The notes: a model not told the origin generated them from the letters alone. A DNA stretch of 35,097 bases from Candidatus Woesearchaeota archaeon (GCA_018303325.1 JAGVYH010000069.1:1-35097), one strand, 5' to 3'. Shown: positions 16,898 through 24,710, counted from the first letter of the stretch. Translations and numbers: made by a program.

Positions 16898-17698
16898 TTA
16901 TTTTTCTGTTCCCTTCATTGCTGTTGTTTCTGCTGCAGGTTCTTGTGTTTGTTTTTGTGTTAAATATGTTCTTTCTCTAGCTTCATATATTAATGCACTT
17001 GGCAAAGATAAAGATGTTGAAGATGAACCTCCGCAAGGATATATTCTTCTTAATCTGCTCCATTCTTCTTTTACTTCTGGAACATTTCTGAGTATACTTA
17101 AATTAGCAAGATATTTTGCATCTACCCCTTCAATTCTTCCAACTGCAACATATAATGCAAGATAAGTATTTCTTAGCAAGAAAACTGCATCCTTTGAACC
17201 TATACCATCTATCATTAATGCACTTAAGGAAACATCTATAATAGCTCTTAATTTCCCCCTACTCATATAATCTATCTTAACATCATGAATGTTTGTGTTT
17301 CTTTTTTCATTTGCAAGATCTTCTAATGTTGAACTACTTATTGCAACTGTTTTTTTCGTTCTTCCAGAATGAATTCTTAATCCAGCAAAGGATATGTTTC
17401 TCTGGATTTCATATTCAATAAAAATATTTTCTTCAGGAACATTCCATAATTTGCAGTAGTCTCTCTCCTTAGGAGCTACAGGTTTCCCATCTGTTTCCAT
17501 TATTTCATGAGCGTAGAAATCTTTGATAGCATGATATCCTTTTTCATATTCTAATCCCTGTTTATCTTTTTCTGTTAAAACATAATCATCGACTGAAGCT
17601 TTGTCAGATGCATCTGGTAAGTCTGGTGGAATAAAGCTTACACTAACTAACTTTAACTTTTTTTCTCCAATTTTAGATGTTGTATCATTGCTGCCCAT
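16898..17698 (-). CDS. Protein of unknown function
   Basis: About 266 residues from ATG 17698, which has AAGGTA seven bases upstream. A TTG nine codons further up (17725) would also keep the frame but lacks a ribosome site. I recognise no family. The middle (ENIFIEYEIQRNISFAGLRIHSGRTKKTVAISSSTLEDL) looks like a beta-rich segment followed by helices (AIIDVSLSALMIDGIGSKDAVFLLRNTYLALYVAVGRIEG). The last 35 residues are Thr/Gln/Ala-rich and probably disordered. There is no signal peptide or clear membrane helix, so it is probably cytoplasmic. The gene is isolated: its 3' end faces the surface-protein gene's 3' end across the repeat-filled gap. Confidence 0.65.
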   Translation of the reverse strand: MGSNDTTSKIGEKKLKLVSVSFIPPDLPDASDKASVDDYVLTEKDKQGLEYEKGYHAIKDFYAHEIMETDGKPVAPKERDYCKLWNVPEENIFIEYEIQRNISFAGLRIHSGRTKKTVAISSSTLEDLANEKRNTNIHDVKIDYMSRGKLRAIIDVSLSALMIDGIGSKDAVFLLRNTYLALYVAVGRIEGVDAKYLANLSILRNVPEVKEEWSRLRRIYPCGGSSSTSLSLPSALIYEARERTYLTQKQTQEPAAETTAMKGTEK

Positions 17699-17725
17699 TT
17701 TAACTACCTTTGACTTTAATGACAA

Positions 17726-17919
17726 ACAACATTATTTTCAACATTTTTTTAACAACAGGGAATTAAAAGAAGATACTATTATCTATTTCAAAATTAATAG
17801 ATATATATAGACATTCAATGTATATAAACATTTTGACTAAAAAAGAGGGGAAAAAAGGCATTTGACTAAGATTGGAATATTCAAAGTACTAATAATTAAA
17901 CATTTAAACACTTAGCTTC
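17726..17919. other. AT-rich intergenic region upstream of the unknown gene
   Basis: No gene is seen. TATA-like ATATATATAG occurs around 17801-17811, readable on either strand. If it drives the minus-strand gene it would give a leader of about 80 bases. Confidence 0.35.
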
Positions 17920-18096
17920 CTAAACCCTGCTCTTATACATATTATATCTTCCTTTTGCTTTCTGGCTTGTTCTGTCTTCAGGATATTGCTCAAGAACATC
18001 TCGCTCGTCATATCCGCATTTATTACAAACCTTAACCTTTGCGCCAAGATAATTAATAATCTTGACATCTGTTGATGAGCATTTTGGACAGCGCAT
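17920..18096 (-). CDS. Small zinc-ribbon protein
   Basis: 58 residues from ATG 18096; an in-frame GTG three codons upstream (18105) is an alternative start. Two CxxC knuckles, MRCPKCSS and VCNKCGYDER, lie about 20 residues apart and make a classic zinc ribbon like those in transcription and translation factors. The C-terminal half is basic and polar (DRTSQKAKGRYNMYKSRV), consistent with nucleic-acid binding. No further assignment is possible. It is divergent from lspA across a compact shared promoter region with 10-bp repeats. Confidence 0.65.
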   Translation of the reverse strand: MRCPKCSSTDVKIINYLGAKVKVCNKCGYDERDVLEQYPEDRTSQKAKGRYNMYKSRV

Positions 18097-18103
18097 ATTT
18101 TTC

Positions 18104-18140
18104 ACTTAATCTATATTTTCACTTAACCTAACTTAACCTA
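18104..18140. promoter_or_regulatory. 10-bp direct repeats in a divergent promoter region
   Basis: ACTTAACCTA occurs twice in exact tandem (18121-18130, 18131-18140). A third copy with one mismatch, ACTTAATCTA, is at 18104-18113. The 10-bp period places the copies on one face of the helix, as expected of an operator for a repressor or activator. It lies between the zinc-ribbon start and the lspA TATA box. Confidence 0.45.
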
Positions 18141-18166
18141 TACTCTAAATAAGAGATTAGATAATT

Positions 18167-18178
18167 AAATATATAAAT
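18167..18178 (+). promoter_or_regulatory. TATA box for lspA
   Basis: AAATATATAAAT, centred about 28 bases ahead of ATG 18201, supports that start over the TTG at 18180. The sequence is near-palindromic and could also serve the divergent zinc-ribbon gene. Confidence 0.5.
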
Positions 18179-18200
18179 CTTGGGATTAACAAGAGAAATA

Positions 18201-18665
18201 ATGGACCAAGAATACAAAAATTACAAATATGTGTTAATCCTTCCCTTGATAGTCGTATTATTGGATCAGTTAACCAAATTCTTAGTAACATCATACATGC
18301 AGCTAAATCAATCAATCCCTATAATAAATAACATCTTTCATTTAACATACATTACAAACACAGGTACATTGTTTGGTTCTTTCAAAGACAATAATATGCT
18401 ATTTATCTGGCTTTCATTAATAATAATAGGCGCATTGCTGTATTTATATGATAAATTTGACAAAACAGAGCAAATCCTATTTTCTTTGGTAATCGGCGCA
18501 GCCATTGGCAACCTAATAGATAGGGTTGTTTATGGCTATGTAATAGACTTTCTTGATTTTAGAATATGGCCAGTGTTTAATATAGCTGATAGTGTGATAA
18601 GTGTAAGTACTATTGTTCTATTAATATACTTACTAAAAAGGGATTTCTTTAACAAACATCAATAA
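18201..18665 (+). CDS. lspA: Lipoprotein signal peptidase (signal peptidase II)
   Basis: 154 residues, the typical length. This aspartyl protease of the membrane removes signal peptides ahead of the lipid-modified Cys of lipoproteins. Four membrane segments are visible (about 10-30, 64-83, 92-110, 126-146). Family motifs: DQLTK (22-26), NTGTLFG (53-59, the NxGxxFG region), GNLIDR with catalytic Asp 107, and FNIADS with catalytic Asp 130. ATG 18201 is chosen over the TTG 21 bases upstream because of the TATA spacing. LspA is standard in bacteria and not part of the classical archaeal export set, so transfer is likely. No protein in this window shows a lipobox Cys to serve as an obvious substrate. 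Confidence 0.93.
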   Translation: MDQEYKNYKYVLILPLIVVLLDQLTKFLVTSYMQLNQSIPIINNIFHLTYITNTGTLFGSFKDNNMLFIWLSLIIIGALLYLYDKFDKTEQILFSLVIGAAIGNLIDRVVYGYVIDFLDFRIWPVFNIADSVISVSTIVLLIYLLKRDFFNKHQ

Positions 18666-18722
18666 GCTGTTAAAAGCAAAGAATTAAGGGTTTAACAGAT
18701 TTATAGCATTTTCAAGACTCAA

Positions 18723-18770
18723 TAGTGATAAAAACCGAAATATTTAAATATACCAACAGATTTATCACTA
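18723..18770 (+). promoter_or_regulatory. Promoter framed by a perfect 10-bp inverted repeat
   Basis: TATA box TATTTAAATA (18741-18750) is preceded by CCGAAA as a BRE-like element. TAGTGATAAA (18723-18732) and TTTATCACTA (18761-18770) are exact reverse complements flanking the box symmetrically. Transcription would start near 18775, giving a ~60-base leader with GGAGG ahead of ATG 18838. The inverted repeat could be an operator that blocks TBP/TFB access. Confidence 0.6.
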
Positions 18771-18837
18771 AAAAAGAGTGTATTTTTGGAAGTTAATAAG
18801 AATTTGTATTCAAATTACAGCAAATGGAGGCATTAGA

Positions 18838-20400
18838 ATGATAAAACAAATATTAAACACATTAAATGATATTGTTAGTAGAAATATTAAGAAATATGCA
18901 GTTGTTGTTTTAGCGCTGTTATTGTTCGCCATAACTATCAATGCAGCAATGGCATTGCCAGAGATTAACCCTAATTATAAAGACTTTTCTTACAATACTT
19001 ATAACACAGCAAACATTGCTAAATTAGATTCATTTAACACTAACCCATCAACCTCAAATCAGTTAATTAACAAAAACATTCCTAATGTTTATGCTTCTTC
19101 AAAAGATATTGGTAAAGATGCATTAATTGGAAAATTTGTAGATGTTCCTGAAGAAAACGGAAATGTCCAGCCTCATCCAAAGAAGAACAAGCTTGAAGAA
19201 TATGAGAATTCCTTTAAAACTTTGGAAAATAGATTACAAACTATTCAGAAAGAATTCTCCTCATTAAACAAGCCACATTATACACCTAAAGAATATTGTA
19301 GCAGATTGTATAAAGAGAATTTTAAGGTGTTGAAAGGAGAAGTATTATTTTTAATGCATAATGCAGATGAATTAAATAAAAATGTTCAAGCAGCTAAAGC
19401 AGATTCAGTTAAGGAAGTACAATCAAAGACAAACTTGCTTATTAGCGTTAATACCTTAAAAACAAATAGTATTTCATTATTAAATGAAGTTAGTGCAGAA
19501 ATCAATGAATTAACACAGTTAACTAAACAATGTAATTCTGTTGACAATAATGGTGATAATGGTAATGACAATGGTAATGATAATGGTAATGACAACGGAA
19601 ATAACGGCGGAAATGATAACGAAAACGGTAATGGAGACAATGGTAACGGCGCAAATGACAATGGAAATGATAATGGAGATAATGATAACGGAAATGGTAA
19701 TGGTGATAACGGCGCTAATGACGACCCTGTTGTCCCTCCTGTAGTTCCTCCAGTCGTAGACCAGAACGCAGAAGACCAGAAGCTATTAAATGAATATGAA
19801 GACAAGTATGATGAGTACAAGAAGGAATACACTGATTTAAAGAGTGACCTTGATGATGCAAATGATAAAAATGACGAAGATGAAGTTGAAGATATAACTG
19901 ATGACCTAAAAGCTCTTTACAAAGATGTAGACAAGCTTTATGATGATGTTTCAAAATTCAAAGGAACAGTTGTTGACAGTTTAGTTGACGACGTAGATGA
20001 ATTAAAAGTTGATATCAAGGAATTAAAACAAAAAATCAACTGTGTGAAAAACGGCGAGTCACAAACATGCTACAAAGATGAATCTCAAGAAGATATTGTA
20101 GACAACAATGAAAACATTATTGATGAAGGCTATGATTATGTTGACAACACAATTAATAATAACAAAGCAGCTAAAAGCAACAAAAACACAGAAGAAGTTG
20201 AGTTAATAACTTCAAATACATTGCCTTTGCCGCAGACACAAGCAACACAATCTAATGTTAACGCAGATAGTACACAGACAAAACAGATTAAAACATCATT
20301 TAGCCAGTCAAGCACATACATGGCATTGTTAATCAGCGGATTTGTACTTTTGGTTGGATTGATAGTGTTCCTTACTGCTGTGTTGATAAGGATGTTTTAA
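18838..20400 (+). CDS. Secreted/anchored surface protein with Asn-Gly-Asp repeat linker
   Basis: 520 residues from ATG 18838, which has GGAGG 7 bases upstream; an in-frame GTG at 18778 lacks this. Signal-like helix at about 20-38 (YAVVVLALLLFAITINAAMA), with likely cleavage after AMA. A helical region with KLEEYENSFKTLENRLQTI and a Cys pair follows. A low-complexity tract of Asn, Gly and Asp (about 235-298) leads into DDPVVPPVVPPVV. A second acidic helical region (about 310-400) comes next, then a polar stalk and a C-terminal membrane helix (about 491-519) ending RMF. The architecture suggests an extracellular stalk tethered at its C-terminus, with coiled coils either side of a flexible linker. 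Family unknown. Its strong, apparently regulated promoter suggests abundance. Confidence 0.8.
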   Translation: MIKQILNTLNDIVSRNIKKYAVVVLALLLFAITINAAMALPEINPNYKDFSYNTYNTANIAKLDSFNTNPSTSNQLINKNIPNVYASSKDIGKDALIGKFVDVPEENGNVQPHPKKNKLEEYENSFKTLENRLQTIQKEFSSLNKPHYTPKEYCSRLYKENFKVLKGEVLFLMHNADELNKNVQAAKADSVKEVQSKTNLLISVNTLKTNSISLLNEVSAEINELTQLTKQCNSVDNNGDNGNDNGNDNGNDNGNNGGNDNENGNGDNGNGANDNGNDNGDNDNGNGNGDNGANDDPVVPPVVPPVVDQNAEDQKLLNEYEDKYDEYKKEYTDLKSDLDDANDKNDEDEVEDITDDLKALYKDVDKLYDDVSKFKGTVVDSLVDDVDELKVDIKELKQKINCVKNGESQTCYKDESQEDIVDNNENIIDEGYDYVDNTINNNKAAKSNKNTEEVELITSNTLPLPQTQATQSNVNADSTQTKQIKTSFSQSSTYMALLISGFVLLVGLIVFLTAVLIRMF

Positions 20401-20513
20401 TTTTGTATTTATTATTTTATTTTGTTTTCTTATTCATTTATTGATTGTTTGTTTTTATTGATTGTTTCAGTTTATTACTATTTTTTCGTTTTTTTTCTCA
20501 ACTTTTTTATACT
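20401..20513 (+). terminator. T-rich transcription terminator region
   Basis: A dense series of T runs, including TTTTTTCG and TTTTTTTTCTC near 20483-20500, directly follows the surface-protein stop codon. Archaeal RNA polymerase terminates at U-rich tracts without needing a hairpin. Confidence 0.55.
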
Positions 20514-20534
20514 ACCTTGTTTTCTTTATAGGTT

Positions 20535-21590
20535 ATGGATGAACTAATAAAATTAGATGGTTCTCACAATGAAGGTGGCGGCCAAATCTTAAGAACAGCT
20601 TTAGCGCTTTCAATTCTGACGCAAACCCCTTTCACAATAGATAAAATACGCCAAAATAGACCACAGCCAGGATTAAAAGCGCAGCATTTACACTGCATAA
20701 AAGCGCTGTTAGAACTGACAAATAATAAAGCAAAGGTAATCGGCGCAGAGCTTGGCTCAACCAAACTTGACTTTTTTCCTGCTGAAATCGTTAAATCAAA
20801 ATTAGATATAGATATTGGCACAGCAGGTTCTATTACATTACTATTGCAATCTTTGCTGCCCTGCCTTGTTCTTAGACATAAAAGAACACATTTAACTATA
20901 ACTGGGGGAACAGACACTAAATGGTCGCCGTTATTTGATTATCTAAAAGAGGTTATTATCCCGCAGTTTAGCCGATATGCAAAGATTGAATTAAATCTTT
21001 TAAAGCGCGGTTTTTATCCAAAAGGCAATGGTAAAGTTGAAATAAAAATTAATCCTTACAAGCTTGAAAAATTTCAAGAAGTAAATCTGACTGAGCAGGG
21101 TGAGCTGATTCATATATGTGGAAGAAGCTTTTCTTCAAAAGAATTAATGAATGCTAAGGTTGCAGAACGGCAGGCAGACAGCGCAAAAAAATATTTATTA
21201 GAAAAATTAAACGGATTTTTTCATATTAATATTAATGCAGAATATAATGACACATTATCAATAGGCACATGCATAACACTCTGGGCAATTTTTAAGGATA
21301 AAGCTGACAATATAATACGGCTTGGAAGCGATGCATTAGGAGAAAAAGGAACATCAAGTGAAGAAGTTGGCAAAGAAGCAGCTCAAAAATTAGTTAATGA
21401 AATAAACTCAAAAGCGCCTGTTGATGTTCATTTGGCAGACAATCTTATTCCTGTGTTAGGTATTGTCGGCGGAAAAATAAAAGTAAGTGAAATAAGCAAT
21501 CACACTTTAACAAATATTTATACAACTGAACTGTTCATAGAGAAAAAGTTTAATGTAGACAAAGAGAATAGGATAATATCTGTGGATTAA
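20535..21590 (+). CDS. rtcA: RNA 3'-terminal phosphate cyclase
   Basis: 351 residues, standard length. It converts RNA 3'-phosphates to 2',3'-cyclic phosphates using ATP via a covalent enzyme-AMP intermediate. The N-terminal signature DGSHNEGGGQILRTALALS (residues 8-26) is diagnostic. IRQNRPQPGLKAQHLHCIKAL and DIGTAGSITLLLQSLLP follow in family order. The C-terminal region contains DVHLADNLIPVLGIVGG, and NHTLTNIYTTELF near the end is typical of archaeal members. A TATA-like TTTTTTATAC (about 20506-20515) points to a leaderless start at ATG 20535. Its likely partner in RNA end metabolism, ThpR, is elsewhere in the window; no RtcB is seen. Confidence 0.95.
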   Translation: MDELIKLDGSHNEGGGQILRTALALSILTQTPFTIDKIRQNRPQPGLKAQHLHCIKALLELTNNKAKVIGAELGSTKLDFFPAEIVKSKLDIDIGTAGSITLLLQSLLPCLVLRHKRTHLTITGGTDTKWSPLFDYLKEVIIPQFSRYAKIELNLLKRGFYPKGNGKVEIKINPYKLEKFQEVNLTEQGELIHICGRSFSSKELMNAKVAERQADSAKKYLLEKLNGFFHININAEYNDTLSIGTCITLWAIFKDKADNIIRLGSDALGEKGTSSEEVGKEAAQKLVNEINSKAPVDVHLADNLIPVLGIVGGKIKVSEISNHTLTNIYTTELFIEKKFNVDKENRIISVD

Positions 21591-21639
21591 TTAATATATT
21601 ATGTAGAAAATAAAGTATAGAAGAATCATATTTGTTCAG

Positions 21640-21718
21640 ATGATTTATATCTTTTTTACTCACAATCCTATTTTCCGCTCTCAACCTGTTTGTGGGACGC
21701 AGTCCCCCGTCATATGAA
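21640..21718 (+). repeat. 3'-end-associated dispersed repeat, copy B
   Basis: CTTTTTTACTCACAATCCTATTTTCCGCTC then CAACCTGTTTGTGGGACGCAGTCCCCCGTCATATGAAAA is described here in pieces; the two segments are contiguous. It is about 85% identical by eye to copy A (minus strand 8390-8470) over about 57 bases. The hairpin GGGAC-GCA-GTCCC is perfectly conserved between A and B. It lies downstream of, and sense to, rtcA. It is part of the 21591-21859 gap, whose remainder is the palindromic cluster. Confidence 0.75.
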
Positions 21719-21728
21719 AAATTAAAAT

Positions 21729-21802
21729 GGGTGCTAGTGGCTAGGTGCTAGTTACGATGAATTATCGCCACCAGCACCTAGCACCCAGAACCTAGCACCT
21801 AG
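21729..21802. repeat. Palindromic word-repeat cluster following copy B
   Basis: GGGTGCTA (21729-21736) pairs with TAGCACCC (21779-21786). CTAGGTGCTAG (21741-21751) pairs perfectly with CTAGCACCTAG (21792-21802). A small hairpin CGAT-GAATT-ATCG (21755-21767) sits in the centre. The word GCTAGGTGCTAG and its complement occur several times, allowing alternative folds. It is non-coding and begins about 10 bases after the repeat, as at copy C. Confidence 0.8.
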
Positions 21803-21859
21803 TTTTCATAGTGAACTTTGTTGGACATGCCAGGAACGACTAAAAACAAATACAATTCC

Positions 21860-24031
21860 TCAATTAACACTAACTTCTGCCATTTTCAGCTTATTCTCCA
21901 GATCAAGGATTACATAATACATTCTTTTTTTATGCTGTCCTTGTTCAGGCAATTTCTGATAATACTCTTTGAGCTTCTTAAGTTTGGCATATGCCTCGTC
22001 ATGCATTCCATTCTCAATAAGGTCTGTAACCATGCTTATTTCTGCGCTAAGTTTTCCTAATATGCTGTTCATCTGAGCCAGTTTGACTGGTGGCAGTTTC
22101 AGGTCTTTAGTCCATTCCTTTTGTTTCTTTGCCATTTGTTTTTTAATCAGATTTTGTTCAGCTTCAAATCTAACTGCTGGCTTTTGCCCTGTCTTTCCTC
22201 CGCTTAAATATTGCCCTTCGACTTTGGCAAATAATTCATCAACTCTTCTTTGCAGCCTTTCATTTACTTCTTCAAGCTCTTTCTTTTTCGCAATAAGATA
22301 TTTGACTTTTTTCAAGTCTTCCAAACCTTTTTCAACTGTTTTCTCTTTAGCATTTAGTTTGGACATAAGTTCATGAACATGCGCAGTTTTTCTGTTATGC
22401 TCAGCGTCTGCTCGTTTTATTTCTTCCAGCTTGGCATCCAAATGCTTTTCTTTTTTGGCAATAGCTGTTTTTTCCTTTTCCATATCATTAACAAGGCTTA
22501 CAACTTCTTTTTCTTTCTCAGATATTAATTTCCTGTCAAGTTCTATCTTTGATAATGTTTGTGTAAATGCAGATTCTTCCCTGCCAACCATTGCCTTATT
22601 TGCCTTTGCATCTTCCAGCATTAAATTAATCTGGGTTTCCTTCTCATTTAGTTCAATTTTTCTCATTTTCAGTTTTTCTTCTATTGCCTTTGCTTTCTCT
22701 TCATAAGGCAGCAGGTAATCTTCTCTTTTTTTGAGCTCTTTTTCTTTTCTCGCTGTTTCTTCAGAAAGCCTTAGGACTTCTTTCTGTTTCAAAGAAATCT
22801 CTTTTTTTATCCTTTCAAGCTTTGCAACCTCGCCAATTAGGGTGCTCTGCTCTTTATCCAGCATTGCTTTAACCTCAGCATTATCTTTTTCTGCTTTAAT
22901 GACTCCTTCCTCTTGTAAATTAAGGTCAATTTCTTTTTTTGAAAGCTCATATTTTATTATTTTTAATTTCTGATCTTCTGCGACAAGTTGCGGGTATTTT
23001 TTCTCAAGAAGTTCTGCTTTAGCTATTTTTTCATTAATCTCTATTGATAGTTTATTAAACTGCTTTTCTTTGATTTCATACTCTTTTTCTGTTTTTTCTA
23101 ACTTTGCAATTTTTAGAATTATTGAATTTTGCTCTTTATCCAATCGTTTTTTGCTGTCTGCAACATCCTGTTCTGCAGCAATTACATCTTGTTCCTTTGA
23201 GTTAAGAAATTTCTCTTTCTGATTAAGCTCTTGCCGGATAACACTCATTTTTTGTTCTTCTTCAAGCAATCTTTGATACTTTTTCTCCATATTAACTGTT
23301 TTAATCGCTAATTTTTTTGTTTTTAGCTCTTCAGCATGGACTTTTTTCATTAATGAGATATAATAATCAATTTTTTTTACTATAGAATCTTCTTCTTTTT
23401 TTAGTAATTCATTTGCTTCATTAAGCTCTTTTCTTTCTTTAACCAGATTATGCTCCCAGTTGTGAAGTTTTTCAGATTTTTCCTCGAGCTCTTGTTCACG
23501 TTTCTTAATATGTGCATATTTTTGGGTTACTAAAAGATCTTTCTTGATCAGCTTTTTTTCTGATTCTTCAAGTTTTTTTAAATTTTCATGAGCATCTTTT
23601 TTATCCTTGCTTAATTGAATGTTAGACAAAAAATATGTCTGTTCCTGTCTTTTAAGCAATGCTTTTATTTCATTTACTCTTTTTTCTTTTTGATCAATAA
23701 TTTGGGTTTTATGTTTTAACAGCTCTTTGATTTTATCAACATCTCTCCCGCTTTTTACTTTACTTGTTGCCTCAAGGATCTTTTGTTTGGTGATATGCAG
23801 AAATTCCTGTTCTTTAGATATATGTTTCTTTGCCAGCCTTTCTTTTTTTTCAAGCTCTGCCAAACCTTTTTTTTCTTCATAATCCAATTCAGAAGTTAAT
23901 ATCGGCTCAATTTTAATTTCGCTTAAAACATCTTTCTTCCTACTGAATAATCTTGAGAATAAACCTTTTCTCCTTCCTTCAGAAAGACCGATTGGGGGAG
24001 CAGGAGGCTCTGGTAAATCATATTTTGCCAC
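21860..24031 (-). CDS. Very long coiled-coil protein
   Basis: 723 residues from GTG 24031, which has AGGTGA five bases upstream; the frame also has a GTG at 24040 inside that site. A short Pro-rich N-terminus (YDLPEPPAPPIG) is followed by a basic patch (GRRKGLFSRLFSRKKD), then almost unbroken Lys/Glu heptads from about residue 55 to 600 (KELNEANELLKKEEDS, EKELKKREDYLLPYEEKAK). A smaller helical C-terminal domain follows (KLPPVKLAQMNSILGKLSAEI... YAKLKKLKEYYQKLPEQGQ). It has no signal peptide, membrane helix, P-loop or SMC-type head, so it is not an SMC/Rad50 ATPase. It is probably a cytoskeletal or scaffold rod; that is inference only. The antisense frames in this region are shadows of the repetitive Lys/Glu coding. 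Confidence 0.85.
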   Translation of the reverse strand: MAKYDLPEPPAPPIGLSEGRRKGLFSRLFSRKKDVLSEIKIEPILTSELDYEEKKGLAELEKKERLAKKHISKEQEFLHITKQKILEATSKVKSGRDVDKIKELLKHKTQIIDQKEKRVNEIKALLKRQEQTYFLSNIQLSKDKKDAHENLKKLEESEKKLIKKDLLVTQKYAHIKKREQELEEKSEKLHNWEHNLVKERKELNEANELLKKEEDSIVKKIDYYISLMKKVHAEELKTKKLAIKTVNMEKKYQRLLEEEQKMSVIRQELNQKEKFLNSKEQDVIAAEQDVADSKKRLDKEQNSIILKIAKLEKTEKEYEIKEKQFNKLSIEINEKIAKAELLEKKYPQLVAEDQKLKIIKYELSKKEIDLNLQEEGVIKAEKDNAEVKAMLDKEQSTLIGEVAKLERIKKEISLKQKEVLRLSEETARKEKELKKREDYLLPYEEKAKAIEEKLKMRKIELNEKETQINLMLEDAKANKAMVGREESAFTQTLSKIELDRKLISEKEKEVVSLVNDMEKEKTAIAKKEKHLDAKLEEIKRADAEHNRKTAHVHELMSKLNAKEKTVEKGLEDLKKVKYLIAKKKELEEVNERLQRRVDELFAKVEGQYLSGGKTGQKPAVRFEAEQNLIKKQMAKKQKEWTKDLKLPPVKLAQMNSILGKLSAEISMVTDLIENGMHDEAYAKLKKLKEYYQKLPEQGQHKKRMYYVILDLENKLKMAEVSVN

Positions 24032-24441
24032 GAATATCACCTAATTTTTTTATCTTTTTATAATTTAAAGATTATTATCTGAATAGTTTACATATCATAA
24101 ATATTTATACTTTAAGCTATCTTAAAGCATTTATTATATATTATATTTATATACTTTTGTAATACTTACAAAATGGTAATGAAAAAGTAATGGTTTAAAC
24201 AATGTTAGATTTAACTTAGTAAAGAATTTTATTATTCTATACAAACCCAATTTTCTCCATATTCCACCCAAAACATTTTTAAGGAGAAGATAAATCTTAC
24301 ATATAAATAATATAAAATAGTTAGATATTGTGTTAATAAGGTAATACTATCAGTTTACTATTTAATATCTACTATTTTATTAGTGGAATATTGTTTAATA
24401 CTATAAAATGATTATATACCAAATATATGGAGGGAATTTTG
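24032..24441. other. Divergent AT-rich promoter region with palindrome
   Basis: About 410 bases without a gene, between the coiled-coil gene (minus) and the Zn-ribbon gene (plus). It holds several TATA-like runs (24051-24068, 24136-24152, 24405-24420) and the perfect hairpin TTTTGTAA-TAC-TTACAAAA at 24155-24173, which could be an operator. Confidence 0.45.
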
Positions 24442-24618
24442 ATGAGCGAAACAGAGCTAAAGTGCACATCTTGCAACAGAAAAATAACTAATATATCTGG
24501 TTTGGCAAGATTTAAATGTCCTAGTTGCCTAAAATATGAAATAGTTCGTTGCAGAGAATGCAGAGAAAAAGCAACCAAATACATCTGTCCAAACTGCAGT
24601 TTTGACGGACCAAATTAA
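24442..24618 (+). CDS. Archaeal Zn-ribbon RNA-binding protein involved in translation
   Basis: 58 residues from ATG 24442; the GGAGG at 24429-24433 lies within a longer frame starting at 24427, so the inner ATG is the right start. Four CxxC pairs are spaced as in the conserved archaeal family annotated 'Zn-ribbon RNA-binding protein with a function in translation': CTSCNRKI, FKCPSCLKYEIVRC, RECREKA and YICPNCSFDGP. It lies 92 bases upstream of EF-1beta in the same direction, the neighbour it often has in archaea. Confidence 0.85.
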   Translation: MSETELKCTSCNRKITNISGLARFKCPSCLKYEIVRCRECREKATKYICPNCSFDGPN

Positions 24619-24710
24619 GGTTTCTGGCTTAGTTATTAGTTTATTAGTTGAGTTAGAAATGGTCTTAATGAAATATGAAAAAATAATCACTTATATAAGG
24701 AGGATTTATT

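Noticed and set aside
19386-19954. Alternative frames on both strands over the NGND repeat
   Set aside because: Periodic DNA opens several frames at once; only the plus frame with signal peptide, ribosome site and C-terminal anchor makes a sensible protein.
22083-22973. Three plus-strand open frames rich in Ser and Phe
   Set aside because: They are antisense shadows of Lys/Glu heptad codons in the 723-residue coiled-coil gene.
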